Assembly (NCBI GenBank): GCA_016839905.1
Contig: JAEOTJ010000150.1
Coordinates: forward strand, 1 to 16,389
DNA length: 16,389 nucleotides
From: Promethearchaeota archaeon
Lineage (GTDB): Archaea; Asgardarchaeota; Lokiarchaeia; Sigynarchaeales; SOKP01
Reading direction: 5' to 3'
Shown: in pieces, positions 1 through 7,575 of the stretch
Layout: each line of letters begins with the position of its first letter
How positions within the stretch are numbered: the first letter of the stretch is position 1
The notes under the pieces: model-generated
Databases searched by the model: none
What the model saw: the letters and a program-made list of their open reading frames with translations, nothing else
What the model was told of the DNA's origin: nothing
Program-made: the position numbers and the translations under genes

Positions 1-253
1 CCCCTAAAATACCTAAACGATCTAACTTTTTAATGAGTGTTTGCTGAACTTCAATAGCCTTTTCTTTTGGAAGTCTTCTAGATTGTCGAGCGATATTACG
101 CCAATTTCCTAACATTGTACGATGTTTCCAGAATTCGCGTTTATTTCTAAGGCCAAATTTACCTAAATATTCTAATTCCTCAAGCATTCTTTCCTTCTGA
201 AATGGATGCTTTGGTTTTTTAAATTTCTTTTTTTGACGTCTTGGATCTCCCAT
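1..253 (-). CDS. rpsD: 30S ribosomal protein S4 (uS4), N-terminal part, cut by window edge
   Basis: This is the first 84 codons of archaeal ribosomal protein uS4, a 16S rRNA-binding primary assembly protein of the small subunit. The reading begins MGDPRRQKKKFKKPKHPFQK and continues through the archaeal N-terminal region with KFGLRNKREFW and NWRNIARQSRRLP; the rest of the protein (archaeal uS4 is about 180 residues) lies outside the window. The ATG at 253-251 has a strong Shine-Dalgarno match, GGGAGAG, at 264-258, which fixes the start. It follows uS13 by 17 bases on the same strand, matching the conserved archaeal order uS13-uS4-uS11-RNA polymerase subunit D, so the two are surely cotranscribed. 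Identification is by sequence recognition and gene order. Confidence 0.93.
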   Translation of the reverse strand, partial: MGDPRRQKKKFKKPKHPFQKERMLEELEYLGKFGLRNKREFWKHRTMLGNWRNIARQSRRLPKEKAIEVQQTLIKKLDRLGILG

Positions 254-270
254 TAATCTCTCCCTTATAT

Positions 271-747
271 TTATTGATCTCTTCTACGGCGACGCATGAC
301 GCCTATTACTAATCCGTGTCGTCCAGTGCTTTTAGTACGTTGTCCGCGAACTTTTAAGTGTAAATGATGTCGTACACCTTTATAACTTTTTATCCTCTTC
401 ATTCGATCGATATCCCTTTTAAGATTTATCTCTAACTTATTTCCGATGATGTGAAGGTCGTCGCCAGATCTTAAATCTTTCCTTCGATTAAAAAAATAAG
501 GAGGAATCTTTCCTTCTGGATTAATAAGTATCTCCTCAATGATTTTCAAGTCTCTTTCGGGTAGCTCTCCAATCCGCATTTCTTGGTTTAGACCCGTGGA
601 AAGAATTATTGCTTGCGCAAATCTTTTGCCAATTCCTCTAATCTGAGTGAGCCCGTATAATAGTTTGTTATTTCCATCAAGCTGAGTCCTTAAAGTCTTT
701 AAGTAAATCTTCTGCCTATAATTCTTTGGTCGTAGAGGTGAACTCAA
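271..747 (-). CDS. rpsM: 30S ribosomal protein S13 (uS13)
   Basis: Archaeal uS13, 158 residues, a protein of the small-subunit head that contacts 16S rRNA and the P-site tRNA. Visible hallmarks are the helix-two-turn-helix region with LTQIRGIGKRFAQAI near residues 33-47, the central RRKDLRSGDDLHIIGNKL stretch, and the basic C-terminus with YKGVRHHLHLKVRGQRTKST and a final run of arginines. The start is TTG at 747-745: the upstream frame has a stop (TAA at 771-769) and no ATG or GTG between. No Shine-Dalgarno sequence precedes it. uS4 follows 17 bases downstream. A TATA-like sequence at 818-811 immediately upstream is also the target duplication of a mobile element, so this ribosomal operon promoter appears to have been hit by an insertion. 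Confidence 0.95.
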   Translation of the reverse strand: MSSPLRPKNYRQKIYLKTLRTQLDGNNKLLYGLTQIRGIGKRFAQAIILSTGLNQEMRIGELPERDLKIIEEILINPEGKIPPYFFNRRKDLRSGDDLHIIGNKLEINLKRDIDRMKRIKSYKGVRHHLHLKVRGQRTKSTGRHGLVIGVMRRRRRDQ

Positions 748-810
748 ATTTTTTAAAAAATTATGTAATTAGAATAAGTATTATTATGTTGTTAAAATAA
801 TAAATTTTAC

Positions 811-818
811 TATTTATA
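811..818 (-). promoter_or_regulatory. TATA box of the uS13-uS4 operon, also the inner target-site duplication of MITE copy 1
   Basis: On the minus strand this reads TATAAATA, a canonical archaeal TATA box. Initiation expected about 25 bases downstream (near 788) would leave a leader of about 40 bases before the TTG at 747. The same 8 bases recur at 939-946 on the far side of the 120-bp element, so this is one half of a target-site duplication. What is seen is the sequence and its duplication; promoter function is inferred from consensus and spacing. Confidence 0.5.
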
Positions 819-938
819 GATTAAATGTTATATTTTTTGCAGAAGAAATTAAAATGATACAAATTAAACATCTCACATAAGGAAGATTAGGAATCTATAA
901 AAAAGAAAAATAATTTACAAATAACTTAACATTTTATC
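819..938 (+). mobile_element. MITE-like element, copy 1 (120 bp)
   Basis: A non-coding element of exactly 120 bp. Its ends form an imperfect terminal inverted repeat: 819-839 matches the reverse complement of 918-938 at 17 of 21 positions, beginning GATTAAATGTTA at one end and GATAAAATGTTA (read from the other end). It is bracketed by a perfect 8-bp direct repeat, TATTTATA at 811-818 and 939-946. A second 120-bp copy at 15893-16012 in the opposite orientation agrees at 114 of 120 positions. Same length, terminal inverted repeats and different 8-bp target duplications at two sites are the signature of cut-and-paste transposition by a DDE-type transposase. It has no coding capacity, so it would have to be moved in trans. 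I cannot assign it to an IS family. It lies 34 bases beyond the stop of the HNH gene and upstream of uS13. Confidence 0.9.
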
Positions 939-946
939 TATTTATA
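939..946. repeat. Outer target-site duplication of MITE copy 1
   Basis: TATTTATA, identical to 811-818 on the other flank of the element. The 8-bp length equals that found at copy 2. Confidence 0.85.
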
Positions 947-971
947 TCAAAAAAGTACAATAGGATTTTGG

Positions 972-3830
972 TTATTTTACCTTTTTTCTTTTCATTAATA
1001 ATTCCTTCACAACTCTGTCCTTCCTTTTTCGCTTGCCAAGGGGAGTAGACCATTTTGATGAAGAGACAGGGATTATATTCTCAAGATTCACTGTCCAGAG
1101 AAACGAGGTATCTAATAATCTTTCCTTGATCACTTCAATATCTGAAAGATTCCATCCCTCAAGATTTCCTAATAATGATGAATTGTTTCTAAAGAAAGCT
1201 TCTTCAATAATTTTAGAATTTTTTAAAATTCGATTTTTAATAAAATTTAACATTTTTATATTATTATTTCTTTCATAGCCAGAAATTGTTCCGTGATGAA
1301 GATAATTTACATTCTTTTTAGAGTCTTCGGGCTTCTTAGTAGGGATGAATACTAAGTTATCTTCCTCGTCGTTCTCAGCATTACCATCTATATGATGCAA
1401 TTGTGCATATATTCTTACCCTATTTATATACTCAGAATAAGAACGATTTCCCCAGATATCATATCCGTCATATGGGCTAACTCCTAGCATTATAATAAAT
1501 TTTTTTATTCTAAAATCTGGCGAATAAAAATTTTCACCGTATGCTTCAAATCTTTCTTTCCTTCTTAAAGATTCATGTATCTTTGTCGCTTCAAAAGATT
1601 CTATACTCTGAACTTTTATTATATTAAGTAGACTCCTTAGATATTCTTTATTAGAAGAGAAATTGATTATTTGGCTTGAATTGTTAATAAATTTAATAAT
1701 TCCTTCTCTGGTAGATAATAAATTTTGTCCGCTTGATAATCTATTGAGAACTCTTTTTGGAGTCTTTTCACCATGAAAATTTAAATCTATTAAGAATTCC
1801 TCTAAAGTCTTATGATAATTTTTAAATGATTCAAGGATAAATTTTACTATATTAATTAATTTTTCATTATTTTGCTTCTTATATTTCTCTAAAATATCAT
1901 TAAGCTCTTGAATGAATTTTATGGAATCAATTTTTACTTCTTTAAATTTATATTTAGCAGAAATCAATTTAATGAATTTCTCATAATAAGTAGATAAGTC
2001 TTTTTTATCAACACTAATATTATTATTTCGTAGATTCTCAACAAAAGAATGCATTGTATATTCTTCTTTATTTAGAGAAAGAAAATGTAAAATTAAAGTT
2101 GCTGATAGGTAAAAAGGCTTTGGAAACAAGTCTATTAAATTGTGTTCTAAATTTAATTTAAAGTAAAGCTCTATAGCAGAGTCTTGATAGTCTCCTTCAT
2201 ACTCAAATAAAGACGATATCATTTTAATAAAATCAATAATCATAATATTGTATTCTTCGAGAGAATATAATTTTAATTTTCTCTTTGGCAAGTACCTGAT
2301 TTTCTTTCTAAGTTCTAATGAAAGAAATTTATAAAGTTGGGGAGCACGCTCTAGATATCTTGTTTTATCAGGAAAAAAAGTACCTGCAAACTCCTTGATG
2401 TTTAAATAATTATTTAAATTATATTTAATATGATTAAAAGAGAGGAAAAAAAGTGCTGGGATATATAAAATTGGATCATTTCTATGATCTTTGGAAAGCT
2501 TTAAGGGATCAAGACCCCCGCTCTCCCTAATATCAAAATAAATCGCTCTAGCAACTTTTTCTATTGTATCTGGTCTAGGGAACTTTTTACTATTTATAAT
2601 TATTAGTTCTTGAAATCTTTTTTCATATTGAGTTGCCACACACTTAGGATTGGCACATTTATACTTTTTTCTAAGAATATTCTTAAGATTGTCTTCAATA
2701 ATGTCTCCACATTGATTACATCTCCATTTGAGCTTAGTATTGACATTTTTAATATCTTTATAGTTTGAGATCAAAGTTAAGTTATGCTTATTAGTAAATT
2801 TAAGGATTTCGGGCTCAGACATTTTCACAATAAAAATATTTTTGCTCGTCTGACCTTTATCATAATTAGATAAATCATTGTAAGGATTTTTTGGAGCAGT
2901 AAGGAATAAGTCGGGCTCTTCTTTATAAACCTCCCAGATGAATTGGATTAATAGCTCTTGAAAGCGGGAAGGCTTTGCATTATGATATGACTTGAATACA
3001 ACGGGGTGCTGCTGTCTAAAGTTCTTGATTTTTCTTGATACTAATCTTTTAAAACGCTCCATATCTCTAACATTGACGAGAATCTTCTTAATTTCAGAAA
3101 GGAATGATCCTAACACGAGAGATTGAGATATTTTTAGGAGGGACGACCTTTCTTTTAAAGCCATATTCAAGAGTTTTCTAGTCCTTGCAATAGTGTAGGG
3201 GCTGAAATTATACTTTTTTGCTATTGAATTGGTGCTCCACTTGCTCACATAGACTCGAAAGATGATTAATTTTAAAATCTCATCGGTCCTGTTGAAGCTC
3301 CGAATCTCTGATGTATAATCCCTTAACTTATAATTAAATGGCTTGTTTTCTCTGATATATTTTTGGAGGAAGGAAAGAAAAGGATTGCTGATTTTACTGT
3401 CACTTAAGGAGTCTGATAGAGGCTGAGACTTCCTGAATATGGGGAGCAATCGAACCATGAACCAAAATGCAGGATTGGAGAAACTTAAGATAGTATAACT
3501 TGTTATCTCTCCTGACTCGATGCCTTCAAGAATTTTGGTGATTCTCTTTCTTTTCTTTTCGGATAATTTTACTAAGGCAAAAACTTCGGAAGATTCAGTG
3601 GAAAATGAAGGATAAAACTTTTTTAGGGGTGCATTTCCCCCAAAATTGAAACAATGCTCGTTGGGACAAGAGATCCCATGACGAGAGGAATAAGATGAAT
3701 TAGGTTGCTTGATAACTGGAAATGGGTCATAGCTCTCATTCTCTGCGGGGAAAGGGGCGCGCTGATTATAATCCCTTAACCTAATAGATTTCTTATCAAA
3801 CTGAGAAAAGTTAATATCTTTTTTTTTCAT
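972..3830 (-). CDS. Large multidomain protein with HTH-like, zinc-ribbon, TFB-like cyclin and HNH nuclease segments; family not recognised
   Basis: A 952-residue protein. Segments seen in order: a CPNEHC cysteine pair at residues 55-60; a helix-turn-helix-like stretch around 195-225 (SIAKKYNFSPYTIARTRKLL); a zinc ribbon at 370-397 with C371, C374, C392 and C397 after a TKLKW lead-in of the kind seen in many endonuclease-linked zinc ribbons; a helical segment at about 520-625 that resembles a TFIIB/TFB cyclin repeat (SAIELYFKLNLEHNLID, then a SATLILHFLSL helix, then a NISVDKKDLSTYYEKFI helix); and near the C-terminus an HNH-type motif at 811-847 (LHHIDGN, EDNLVF, LHHG). The HNH segment suggests a metal-dependent DNA nuclease. 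Whether the protein is a defence effector, a homing or mobile nuclease, or a transcription-coupled factor cannot be decided. It stands alone on its strand; a TATA-like site lies 56-66 bases upstream of the ATG. Confidence 0.8.
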   Translation of the reverse strand: MKKKDINFSQFDKKSIRLRDYNQRAPFPAENESYDPFPVIKQPNSSYSSRHGISCPNEHCFNFGGNAPLKKFYPSFSTESSEVFALVKLSEKKRKRITKILEGIESGEITSYTILSFSNPAFWFMVRLLPIFRKSQPLSDSLSDSKISNPFLSFLQKYIRENKPFNYKLRDYTSEIRSFNRTDEILKLIIFRVYVSKWSTNSIAKKYNFSPYTIARTRKLLNMALKERSSLLKISQSLVLGSFLSEIKKILVNVRDMERFKRLVSRKIKNFRQQHPVVFKSYHNAKPSRFQELLIQFIWEVYKEEPDLFLTAPKNPYNDLSNYDKGQTSKNIFIVKMSEPEILKFTNKHNLTLISNYKDIKNVNTKLKWRCNQCGDIIEDNLKNILRKKYKCANPKCVATQYEKRFQELIIINSKKFPRPDTIEKVARAIYFDIRESGGLDPLKLSKDHRNDPILYIPALFFLSFNHIKYNLNNYLNIKEFAGTFFPDKTRYLERAPQLYKFLSLELRKKIRYLPKRKLKLYSLEEYNIMIIDFIKMISSLFEYEGDYQDSAIELYFKLNLEHNLIDLFPKPFYLSATLILHFLSLNKEEYTMHSFVENLRNNNISVDKKDLSTYYEKFIKLISAKYKFKEVKIDSIKFIQELNDILEKYKKQNNEKLINIVKFILESFKNYHKTLEEFLIDLNFHGEKTPKRVLNRLSSGQNLLSTREGIIKFINNSSQIINFSSNKEYLRSLLNIIKVQSIESFEATKIHESLRRKERFEAYGENFYSPDFRIKKFIIMLGVSPYDGYDIWGNRSYSEYINRVRIYAQLHHIDGNAENDEEDNLVFIPTKKPEDSKKNVNYLHHGTISGYERNNNIKMLNFIKNRILKNSKIIEEAFFRNNSSLLGNLEGWNLSDIEVIKERLLDTSFLWTVNLENIIPVSSSKWSTPLGKRKRKDRVVKELLMKRKKVK

Positions 3831-3857
3831 CTTATTAAATCTAGGCGCGAAAAAAAT

Positions 3858-4013
3858 ATGTTTTATAATATTATTTGGTTTTTTGTATTTATAAATCTCT
3901 ACTCAGACATAATTTTTCAAAATAGAGCATGGGAACACGCAAAAAGACCAAGATTAGAATTAAAAGAATCCATAATGATAAACGGAACAGATTTTCATTT
4001 TAGCATTGGATGA
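3858..4013 (+). pseudogene. Small 51-codon open frame, possibly a gene remnant
   Basis: An ATG-initiated frame of 51 codons divergent from the HNH gene, in the otherwise gene-free stretch 3831-4165. The last 30 residues (QNRAWEHAKRPRLELKES, then IMINGTDFHFSIG) have a protein-like, charged composition unlike the poly-I/N/K/F products of random frames here. A +1 frame continues in a similar style (LALDDIMEKIVGSFKLRKK, to about 4080), so this may be a decayed coding sequence with a frameshift. There is no clear ribosome binding site and the frame overlaps the likely promoter of the HNH gene, so it could equally be chance. I do not recognise the sequence. The rest of the stretch holds only A+T-rich promoter DNA. 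Confidence 0.22.
3886..3896 (-). promoter_or_regulatory. Candidate TATA box for the HNH-protein gene
   Basis: On the minus strand the sequence reads ATTTATAAATA, 56-66 bases upstream of the ATG at 3830. Initiation about 25 bases downstream would give a leader of roughly 35 bases. Only consensus and spacing support it; TATA-like strings are common in DNA this A+T-rich. Confidence 0.3.
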
Positions 4014-4165
4014 TATAATGGAAAAAATAGTTGGAAGTTTCAAATTGAGAAAAAAAAATAATATTAATTTTTTGTTTTAATCCATAAATTAATTTAATAA
4101 TAATTCCTAGTTAATTATTTATTACAAATTACTTAAAAAATAAAATCTTTACAAGGGTTTTTAAC

Positions 4166-5455
4166 TTGCTTGATATTAAGTTATTTCGTACAAATCTAGA
4201 AATAATTATTGAATCTGAGAAGAAAAGGTTTAAAGATACATCGAATGCAGAAAAAGTTGTAGAATTTGATAAAAAATATCGCGAAACATTGAGTAAATTA
4301 GAAAAATCAAACCAGAGACATAATCAAATCTCACCTCAAATTGGAGATTTAAAAAAAAAGGGAGAGGAAGAAGAAGCTGAAAAATTAAAGATTCAAGTTA
4401 AAGAACTAAAGACTGAAATCGAGAGTTTAAAAGAAGAAACTAAGGAATATAAAGAGGAAAGAGAGAATTATCGATATTTGGTTGGAAATATCTTACATGA
4501 GTCAGTACCAATTGGTGAAACTGAGGATGACAATGAGGTTGTAAGAGAAAATGGAGATTTACCTAAATTTGATTTTAAACCACTAAATCATGTAAAGCTG
4601 GTTGAACTGATAGATGGTGCGAATATAAAAAAAGCATCTGAAGTTGTTGGGTCAAGATTCTACTATTTAAAAGGAGATTTAGTATTACTTAATTTAGCTC
4701 TAATGAGATTTGCAATAGATCTTCTACAAGAGAAAGATTTTATTCCGATGTGGACTCCTTTCTTTATTAAATATGAGATTATAAAAGCTGCAGCAGAATT
4801 GGCCGATTTTGAAGAACAACTCTATAAAATTCATGATGAGGATCTTTATATGATTGCAACTTCTGAACAGACTTTAGCCGCTTATCATTATGATGAAATT
4901 ATCGACCCAAATAGATTACCTTTAAAATATGCGGGAGTTTCATCTTGTTTTAGAAGAGAAGCCGGATCACATGGAAAAGATACATTAGGAATATTTCGAA
5001 TACACCAATTTGAAAAGATTGAACAATTTATATTTTGTAAACCGGAAAACTCATGGATGTTTCATGAAGAATTAATCAATAATGCTGAAGAAATTTATAA
5101 ACAATTAGAACTTCCATATAGAATTGTAAGTATCGCATCTGGAGAATTAAATGACAATGCTGCTAAGAAGTATGACCTTGAAGTGTGGTTTCCTGCCTCA
5201 GAGACATACAGAGAATTGGTGAGTTGTAGTAATTGTATTGATTATCAAGCAAGGAAATTAAAAATCAGAATGGGAAAAATAGGCTCAAAAGAAGGCAAAA
5301 AGATCTTACATACCTTAAATTCAACAGCAATAGCTACTGAACGTACAATTTGTTGCATTTTAGAGAATTATCAAATGGAAGATCATTCGATTAAAATACC
5401 CAAAGTTCTTCAAAAATACATGAATGGTAAAAAAGTTATTAAGGCGATAAAATAA
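4166..5455 (+). CDS. serS: Seryl-tRNA synthetase
   Basis: Cytoplasmic class II aminoacyl-tRNA synthetase that charges tRNA-Ser with serine using ATP; 429 residues, normal for the family. The N-terminal MLDIKLFR and the long charged antiparallel coiled-coil arm (about 25-105), which binds the long variable arm of tRNA-Ser, are clear. The catalytic core has motif 1 around 180-200, the serine-pocket TSEQ at 232-235, motif 2 with SSCFRREAGSHGKDT and FRIHQFEKIEQF at 258-286, and motif 3 with LNSTAIATERT and ILENYQ at 384-403. This is the common-type enzyme, not the rare methanogen type. In motif 3 the usual NGSGLA-like glycines are replaced by NSTAIA. The start is TTG, supported by AAGGG at 4153-4157 and the canonical N-terminus. 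A coiled-coil gene follows 30 bases downstream on the same strand. Confidence 0.95.
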   Translation: MLDIKLFRTNLEIIIESEKKRFKDTSNAEKVVEFDKKYRETLSKLEKSNQRHNQISPQIGDLKKKGEEEEAEKLKIQVKELKTEIESLKEETKEYKEERENYRYLVGNILHESVPIGETEDDNEVVRENGDLPKFDFKPLNHVKLVELIDGANIKKASEVVGSRFYYLKGDLVLLNLALMRFAIDLLQEKDFIPMWTPFFIKYEIIKAAAELADFEEQLYKIHDEDLYMIATSEQTLAAYHYDEIIDPNRLPLKYAGVSSCFRREAGSHGKDTLGIFRIHQFEKIEQFIFCKPENSWMFHEELINNAEEIYKQLELPYRIVSIASGELNDNAAKKYDLEVWFPASETYRELVSCSNCIDYQARKLKIRMGKIGSKEGKKILHTLNSTAIATERTICCILENYQMEDHSIKIPKVLQKYMNGKKVIKAIK

Positions 5456-5485
5456 AATTTACTATAGTTAATAAGTAAAATAAAA

Positions 5486-6733
5486 ATGATAGAAATAGAA
5501 CTTGAGGATTTTGAGGACTTTTATAAGAAAAGAATTAATGAGAAATATTTTAAAATAAAAAAGCCCTGTAAAAAGTTAATTTCAGATATTAGAATGAGCC
5601 TACTTGAGATAAAAGTTTGCATGGATCATTTTATTGAATCTGGTACTGATAAAGTAGATGAAAAGGCTTTAAGATCCTTAAATTTTTTTTCAGATAAAAT
5701 AAAAAAGGAAATTGATGACATTGAAGTTCCAGAAGATGAGGAAATTTACTATGATAACATCATGGAATTATTAAATTCGATTAAAAAATTATTTACAAAT
5801 ATGAATGAAATACAAAGAAAAGCCCTTCCCAGGTTTGCAAAGAAAGTTCAAACAGAGCTTAAAGAACTTGCATACTTACAACGAAAACTAGCTAAAAAAC
5901 AATCCATGTTAGATCTTTTTTTAAGAAAAAAATATGTTAATCCTAGAAATAATGTAAGAAAAGCAGAGGATTTACTTAAAAAATTGCCCAAATTTTTTAC
6001 TCTAAAAGAAAATGTAGAAAATTCTAAATCAGATTTAGATGAATTTGAAAAAGAATTTGAAGAGAGGAAAGAACGCTTAGAAGAGCTAAATAAGAACTTA
6101 TTAGAACTTGAAAAAAATGAATTATTTAAAGATCTTGAAGCTAATAACGAGTTATTAGATAAATTAAAAATAGAAATTAATGAACAACTTGGGTTTAAAA
6201 GGCCTTTAAAGAAATTAAAATTTGAATTAGAAAAAGAAACAATACATTTATCGAATATCAATTTGAATTATCTTAAAGACTTCTTAAAAAATCCTCTAAA
6301 AATGCTACTTTCTGAAAGAAAAGATTTACCAAATTTTTCTAGCCTATTAGTTCAATTGAGACATTCTTTAGAAGAGAAAAAATTAAATCTCAAAACAGAA
6401 ACACGGAATAAAACTATTCAGCAAATAAATTCTATTTTTGAGGAAAAGAAATTACAAAGGATTATTGAAAAGTATATGATAAAAAAGGATGAGATTGGAA
6501 AATTAGAAAATCACATTAGAGAAGCAGGACTGGCAGAAAAACTAGAGAATGTAAAAAATCAAGTATCCAGCAATACAGCAAAATTAGAACATGTTGAAAA
6601 TGATCTTAATAGAAAAAATAAAGATTTTATGAGACATTTAGGAAATTTAAAACGTGAACGTGAAAATTTTCAAGAATTAGTAATGGAAGTCTTAGAAGAA
6701 TCAATTAAACTAAATATTACATTTAACTTTTAG
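5486..6733 (+). CDS. Coiled-coil protein of unknown function
   Basis: A 415-residue, highly charged, almost entirely helical protein rich in Lys, Glu and Leu. Likely coiled-coil stretches lie around residues 105-145, 165-245 and 300-405 (for example FEKEFEERKERLEELNKNLL). There is one proline-bearing break at the KKYVNPRNN region near 150. No signal peptide, membrane segment, nucleotide-binding motif or cysteine cluster is visible. It begins at ATG 5486, 30 bases after the seryl-tRNA synthetase stop, and is probably cotranscribed with it; it ends 15 bases from the convergent CofC-like gene. I do not recognise the family. The shape suggests a structural, scaffolding or oligomerising role, but the sequence shows nothing more specific. 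The opposite-strand frame inside it is a shadow. Confidence 0.8.
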   Translation: MIEIELEDFEDFYKKRINEKYFKIKKPCKKLISDIRMSLLEIKVCMDHFIESGTDKVDEKALRSLNFFSDKIKKEIDDIEVPEDEEIYYDNIMELLNSIKKLFTNMNEIQRKALPRFAKKVQTELKELAYLQRKLAKKQSMLDLFLRKKYVNPRNNVRKAEDLLKKLPKFFTLKENVENSKSDLDEFEKEFEERKERLEELNKNLLELEKNELFKDLEANNELLDKLKIEINEQLGFKRPLKKLKFELEKETIHLSNINLNYLKDFLKNPLKMLLSERKDLPNFSSLLVQLRHSLEEKKLNLKTETRNKTIQQINSIFEEKKLQRIIEKYMIKKDEIGKLENHIREAGLAEKLENVKNQVSSNTAKLEHVENDLNRKNKDFMRHLGNLKRERENFQELVMEVLEESIKLNITFNF

Positions 6734-6748
6734 AAATCAATAAATTTT

Positions 6749-7480
6749 TTAAATTTTCTCAGTTATGTTAAAATCTCTATTAATTTTTTTGTTTTTTTTC
6801 TGTAATGTCAATTTTTGGTTTTTATTTAAGAATAAATGAGTTTCAGTATGTCTTAAATTAAAAATCTTAAGATATTTATGTGCTAATATTAAGTCCTGTT
6901 TAACATCAACATCGAAACTAGCTCTAAAAGAATCATAATAAGTAATTTTTAATCCTTCCTTTTTGGCAATTTTATTTAAAGAAACTAATGAAGTAGTAGT
7001 GGGATCAGAAAAACAGCCATCTAATTGAATATTAGAAGGATTTCTGCCGAGAATTGAAATACCCGCGGAAGTAATGGCAGGACAAACCAAAATTGAATTC
7101 TTTTTCATGAGAGATTTAATTTCATAGAAATTTTTTTTAGAGATTAAAATAAGATCTAAAAAAACAATAATCGTTTCTTCAACATCATATTTTTCAAATA
7201 CGATTTTATTAAAATCGCTAATTATATTATCGAATGATAAAGGGGGTTCTTTTATTTCTTCCTTAATTCCGATTAAATTATAATCCTCAGCAAGTTCTAA
7301 TATCTCAGGACTATTACAATAGACAATTTTTCCATCATAATTATTTACTTCCGATAGTTTATTGCATAAATCCTTGAACATTGCGATTGTCAAATCTTTA
7401 AGTTGTTCTCTCGAAAAACAATCTCTTAAACGGGATTTAGTCTTATATAATGGAGCAACTGGAATTAATAAAAAACTCAT
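6749..7480 (-). CDS. cofC: CofC-like 2-phospho-L-lactate guanylyltransferase (divergent)
   Basis: CofC activates phospholactate (or a related phospho-acid) with GTP, or phosphoenolpyruvate in some lineages, for coenzyme F420 synthesis. The family N-terminus is recognisable: IPVAPLYKTKSRLRDCFS at 6-23 with the nucleotide-binding Lys and Arg residues, then LTIAMFKDL. Also seen are VFLDLILIS at 107-114 in place of the usual Asp-Leu-Pro-Leu metal motif, and SFRASFDVDVKQDL at 184-197, which fits the family's C-terminal DIDTxxDL element. The family GGTNAL-like motif is degenerate here (SAGISILGRNP at 138-148). A Lys/Asn-rich tail of about 35 residues extends past the core. The 243-residue length is slightly long for the family. 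It may be a true but divergent CofC or a repurposed paralogue. It is the last of the minus-strand run after the GTPase. Confidence 0.7.
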   Translation of the reverse strand: MSFLLIPVAPLYKTKSRLRDCFSREQLKDLTIAMFKDLCNKLSEVNNYDGKIVYCNSPEILELAEDYNLIGIKEEIKEPPLSFDNIISDFNKIVFEKYDVEETIIVFLDLILISKKNFYEIKSLMKKNSILVCPAITSAGISILGRNPSNIQLDGCFSDPTTTSLVSLNKIAKKEGLKITYYDSFRASFDVDVKQDLILAHKYLKIFNLRHTETHLFLNKNQKLTLQKKNKKINRDFNITEKI

Positions 7481-7575
7481 AATTAGTATGATTTAAAAAA
7501 TCTTCATTAATTAATGATTTATTTCTTAACATTTAAAATTAAAAAATAAATTTAAGATTGATTAATGGGAAATGC

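Noticed and set aside
819..938. The 120-bp conserved block as a small RNA, riboswitch or shared ribosomal leader
   Set aside because: Exact length conservation, terminal inverted repeats and perfect, different 8-bp direct repeats at both sites are explained by transposition; no internal box motifs or strong stems other than the ends were seen.
1033..1278. Plus-strand frames inside the HNH, coiled-coil, GTPase, methyltransferase and HAD genes, and the minus-strand frame at 16128-16349
   Set aside because: They lie antisense within genes supported by domains or codon content and have no recognisable features of their own.
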